NCBI GenBank assembly: GCA_031404355.1
Contig: JANNHK010000480.1
Coordinates: 1 to 21,687, forward strand
Source of the DNA: JANNHK01 sp031404355
Lineage (GTDB): Bacteria > Actinomycetota > Acidimicrobiia > IMCC26256 > PALSA-610
Direction of reading: 5' to 3'
DNA: 21,687 bases
Shown: piece after piece, positions 20,368 through 21,687 of the stretch
Position numbering within the stretch: the first letter of the stretch is position 1
Layout: each line of letters starts with the position of its first letter
Notes under the pieces: model-generated
Seen by the model: the letters and a program-made list of their open reading frames with translations, nothing else
Told to the model about the DNA's origin: nothing
The model's database searches: none
Position numbers and translations under genes: made by a program

Positions 20368-20385
20368 TTGAGAGGATCCTCTCAA
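20368..20385. promoter_or_regulatory. Perfect 18-bp palindrome, probable TetR operator
   Basis: TTGAGAGGATCCTCTCAA reads identically on both strands. A further half-site GAGAGG occurs at 20389-20394, overlapping the ribosome site of the TetR gene, and a CCCTCTTG at 20363-20370 abuts it. It lies in the 79-base spacer between the divergent lipoprotein and TetR genes, 17 bases before the TetR ATG. Size and symmetry fit TetR-family dimers; the bound protein is inferred. Confidence 0.72.
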
Positions 20386-20402
20386 TATGAGAGGCTCATC
20401 TT

Positions 20403-20972
20403 ATGACGATCCGGACGGCGCAAAAGGAGGTCACCCGGCTGCGGATCCTCGACGCCGTCCTCGACCTCGTCGCAGAGGGGCAGCTGGCCGAGGTGACGGT
20501 CCCCGACGTGGCCCGCCGCAGCGGCGCGTCGGTGGCAACGATCTACCGCTACTTCCCCACGAAGGACCTGCTGTTCGAAGCCGCCGCGAACGAGCCCGCG
20601 GCCCGCGCGGCCGGGGGTCTGCCCGACGGCGGGATCAGCGCCGGCCCCGACTACCTGCGGCAACTGTGGACCGCGTTCGCGCAGAACATGGACCTGCTCC
20701 GCCACCAGCTCGCGTCCGACGCCGGGCGCGACATGCGCGCCGCCCGCTACGAGACGTCGCGTGAATGGTTCGCCACCTCGATCGCGCGGCGCGGCATCGA
20801 CCCCGAATCGGCTTCCGGGCAACGGTTGGTGCGGCTCGCGCTGCTGCTGTCATCGTCGCTCGCGTTCGTGGACCTGCACGACCGCCAAGGCGCCGACCCG
20901 GACACCGCCGTCGCCGACGTCACCTGGGCGGTCGACGCCCTCTCCGCCGCAACCGCCAAGGGAGCATCGTGA
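20403..20972 (+). CDS. TetR-family transcriptional regulator (second cassette)
   Basis: 189 residues, ATG at 20403, AGAGG 8 bases upstream. Helix-turn-helix at about 31-51: VTVPDVARRSGASVATIYRYF, followed by PTKDLLFEAAA. The C-terminal domain is helical with ALLLSSSLAFVDL, suitable for a hydrophobic ligand. Its stop overlaps the GTG of the PEP-utiliser-like gene (GTGA), so regulator and target are made together, unlike the divergent arrangement at 15085. It probably represses its own operon and perhaps the lipoprotein gene through the palindrome at 20368. Sequence identity with the other TetR is limited to the DNA-binding core. Confidence 0.93.
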   Translation: MTIRTAQKEVTRLRILDAVLDLVAEGQLAEVTVPDVARRSGASVATIYRYFPTKDLLFEAAANEPAARAAGGLPDGGISAGPDYLRQLWTAFAQNMDLLRHQLASDAGRDMRAARYETSREWFATSIARRGIDPESASGQRLVRLALLLSSSLAFVDLHDRQGADPDTAVADVTWAVDALSAATAKGAS

Positions 20973-21687
20973 ACGACACCGAATGGACCGCCCCCGGGCC
21001 GGGCGAATGGACGCGCCTCGCCGACCACTTCGACCGGCCGTTCACCGCCGAGTACGAGCGGATCTTTGCCGCGAGCTTCGAACCGGGCATGGAGGCGTAC
21101 GCCACGCTGGTCGGGCTCCCCGTCCGCACGGTCGCACTGCGCACCGTGCACGGCTATCCGTTCCTGCACCCCGCGCCGTTGACCGGCCCGGATGTCTCGC
21201 GCATGCCGCCCCACGCGCTGGTATGGCTGTTCGCCCGGCTCACGCCTGCGTACCGACGCCGCAACCGTCTCGCCGAACGTGCACTGCGCGAGCGGCCGTG
21301 GCGGGACATCGCGCGCACGTACTTCGAAGTCGATCGGCCGGCCGCGATTGCGGAGAACGAAGCGCTGACCGCGCTCGACCCGACGGGCATGACCGATGCC
21401 GAGCTCGCGCACCACCTCGACGATTCCGAAGCGTTTGCCATCGCCGGCTACCGGCGCCACTTCGAACTACACGCGACCGACATGTTCCCCGTCGGCGTCT
21501 ACCTCGCCGCGTGCCAACGCTTCGGAATCGACGTCGCGGTCGCGCTCGACCTCGTCGTCGACGGCACCGCCGACGTACGGGCCGCGATGGAGCACACATC
21601 CGGGTTCGATCAGTGCATTGTCGGCGGCTACGACCTCGATCGGCCCCGGCTGATCGAATGCGGTCAGACCGCGTCGAACATGGCGGG
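20969..21687 (+). CDS. N-terminal part of a paralogue of the 15738 PEP-utiliser-like protein (3' end outside window)
   Basis: Starts at GTG 20969, overlapping the TetR stop, with GGGAG 4-5 bases upstream; 239 residues are visible and no stop is reached. By eye it aligns with the 15738 protein over about 200 residues: GPGEW (10-14) with GPGAW (12-16), GLP (49-51) with GLP (52-54), VHGYPF (60-65) with VHGCLYF (63-69), TPAYRRRNR (92-100) with HPGLRRCNR (97-105), FELHATD (165-171) with NMEMHGGD (169-176), RFGI with RWGI. Many positions between differ, so they are diverged paralogues. Whether it has the mobile His domain lies beyond the window. No ATP-grasp motif is at its N-terminus. Confidence 0.82.
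   Translation, partial: MNDTEWTAPGPGEWTRLADHFDRPFTAEYERIFAASFEPGMEAYATLVGLPVRTVALRTVHGYPFLHPAPLTGPDVSRMPPHALVWLFARLTPAYRRRNRLAERALRERPWRDIARTYFEVDRPAAIAENEALTALDPTGMTDAELAHHLDDSEAFAIAGYRRHFELHATDMFPVGVYLAACQRFGIDVAVALDLVVDGTADVRAAMEHTSGFDQCIVGGYDLDRPRLIECGQTASNMA

Overview
The window is high-GC bacterial DNA and most likely comes from an actinomycete (Actinomycetota, possibly an Acidimicrobiia-like lineage; the class is inference). Support comes from the conserved block tRNA-Thr, tRNA-Met, tuf, rpmG, tRNA-Trp, secE, nusG, rplK, rplA read on the minus strand, from a NusG with a long acidic N-terminal arm like that of Streptomyces, and from many genes that seem to start at or within a few bases of the transcript end. 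There is no rRNA, CRISPR array, phage or insertion sequence.

Layout. 1-959: the end of a secreted Thr-rich protein coupled by a GTGA overlap to a single-pass membrane protein. 986-1066: a remnant that copies the first 11 codons of a downstream acetyltransferase gene. 1082-3904 (minus): a large secreted subtilisin-type protease. 4062-4817: the intact acetyltransferase. 4992-11130 (minus): the translation/secretion block, with an ECF sigma/zinc anti-sigma pair inserted between rpmG and tRNA-Trp and, after rplA, a DinB-type gene and an unknown gene where rplJ-rplL would usually follow. 11173-13014: a PAT-type acetyltransferase, tRNA-Tyr with its terminator, a yajQ homologue and a lipoprotein. 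13167-14522: a secreted protein with RTX-type calcium repeats. 15085-17384: a TetR regulator divergent from an unusual PEP-utiliser 'mobile domain' protein that has no ATP-grasp domain. 17430-19200: a small repeat-containing exported protein divergent from a second ECF sigma/membrane partner pair, with a CRP-consensus palindrome between them. 19220-20323: a large lipoprotein. 20403-21687: a second TetR gene translationally coupled to a second protein of the same family as the 15738 gene, cut by the window edge.

The most interesting signal is the pair of TetR plus ATP-grasp-less PEP-utiliser-like cassettes 4-5 kb apart. The two enzymes align by eye along their N-terminal 200 residues, yet one cassette is divergent and the other is an overlapping operon with its own perfect 18-bp palindrome. 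They look like inducible, possibly split, phosphotransfer enzymes whose ATP-binding half must be supplied elsewhere; this function is inference.
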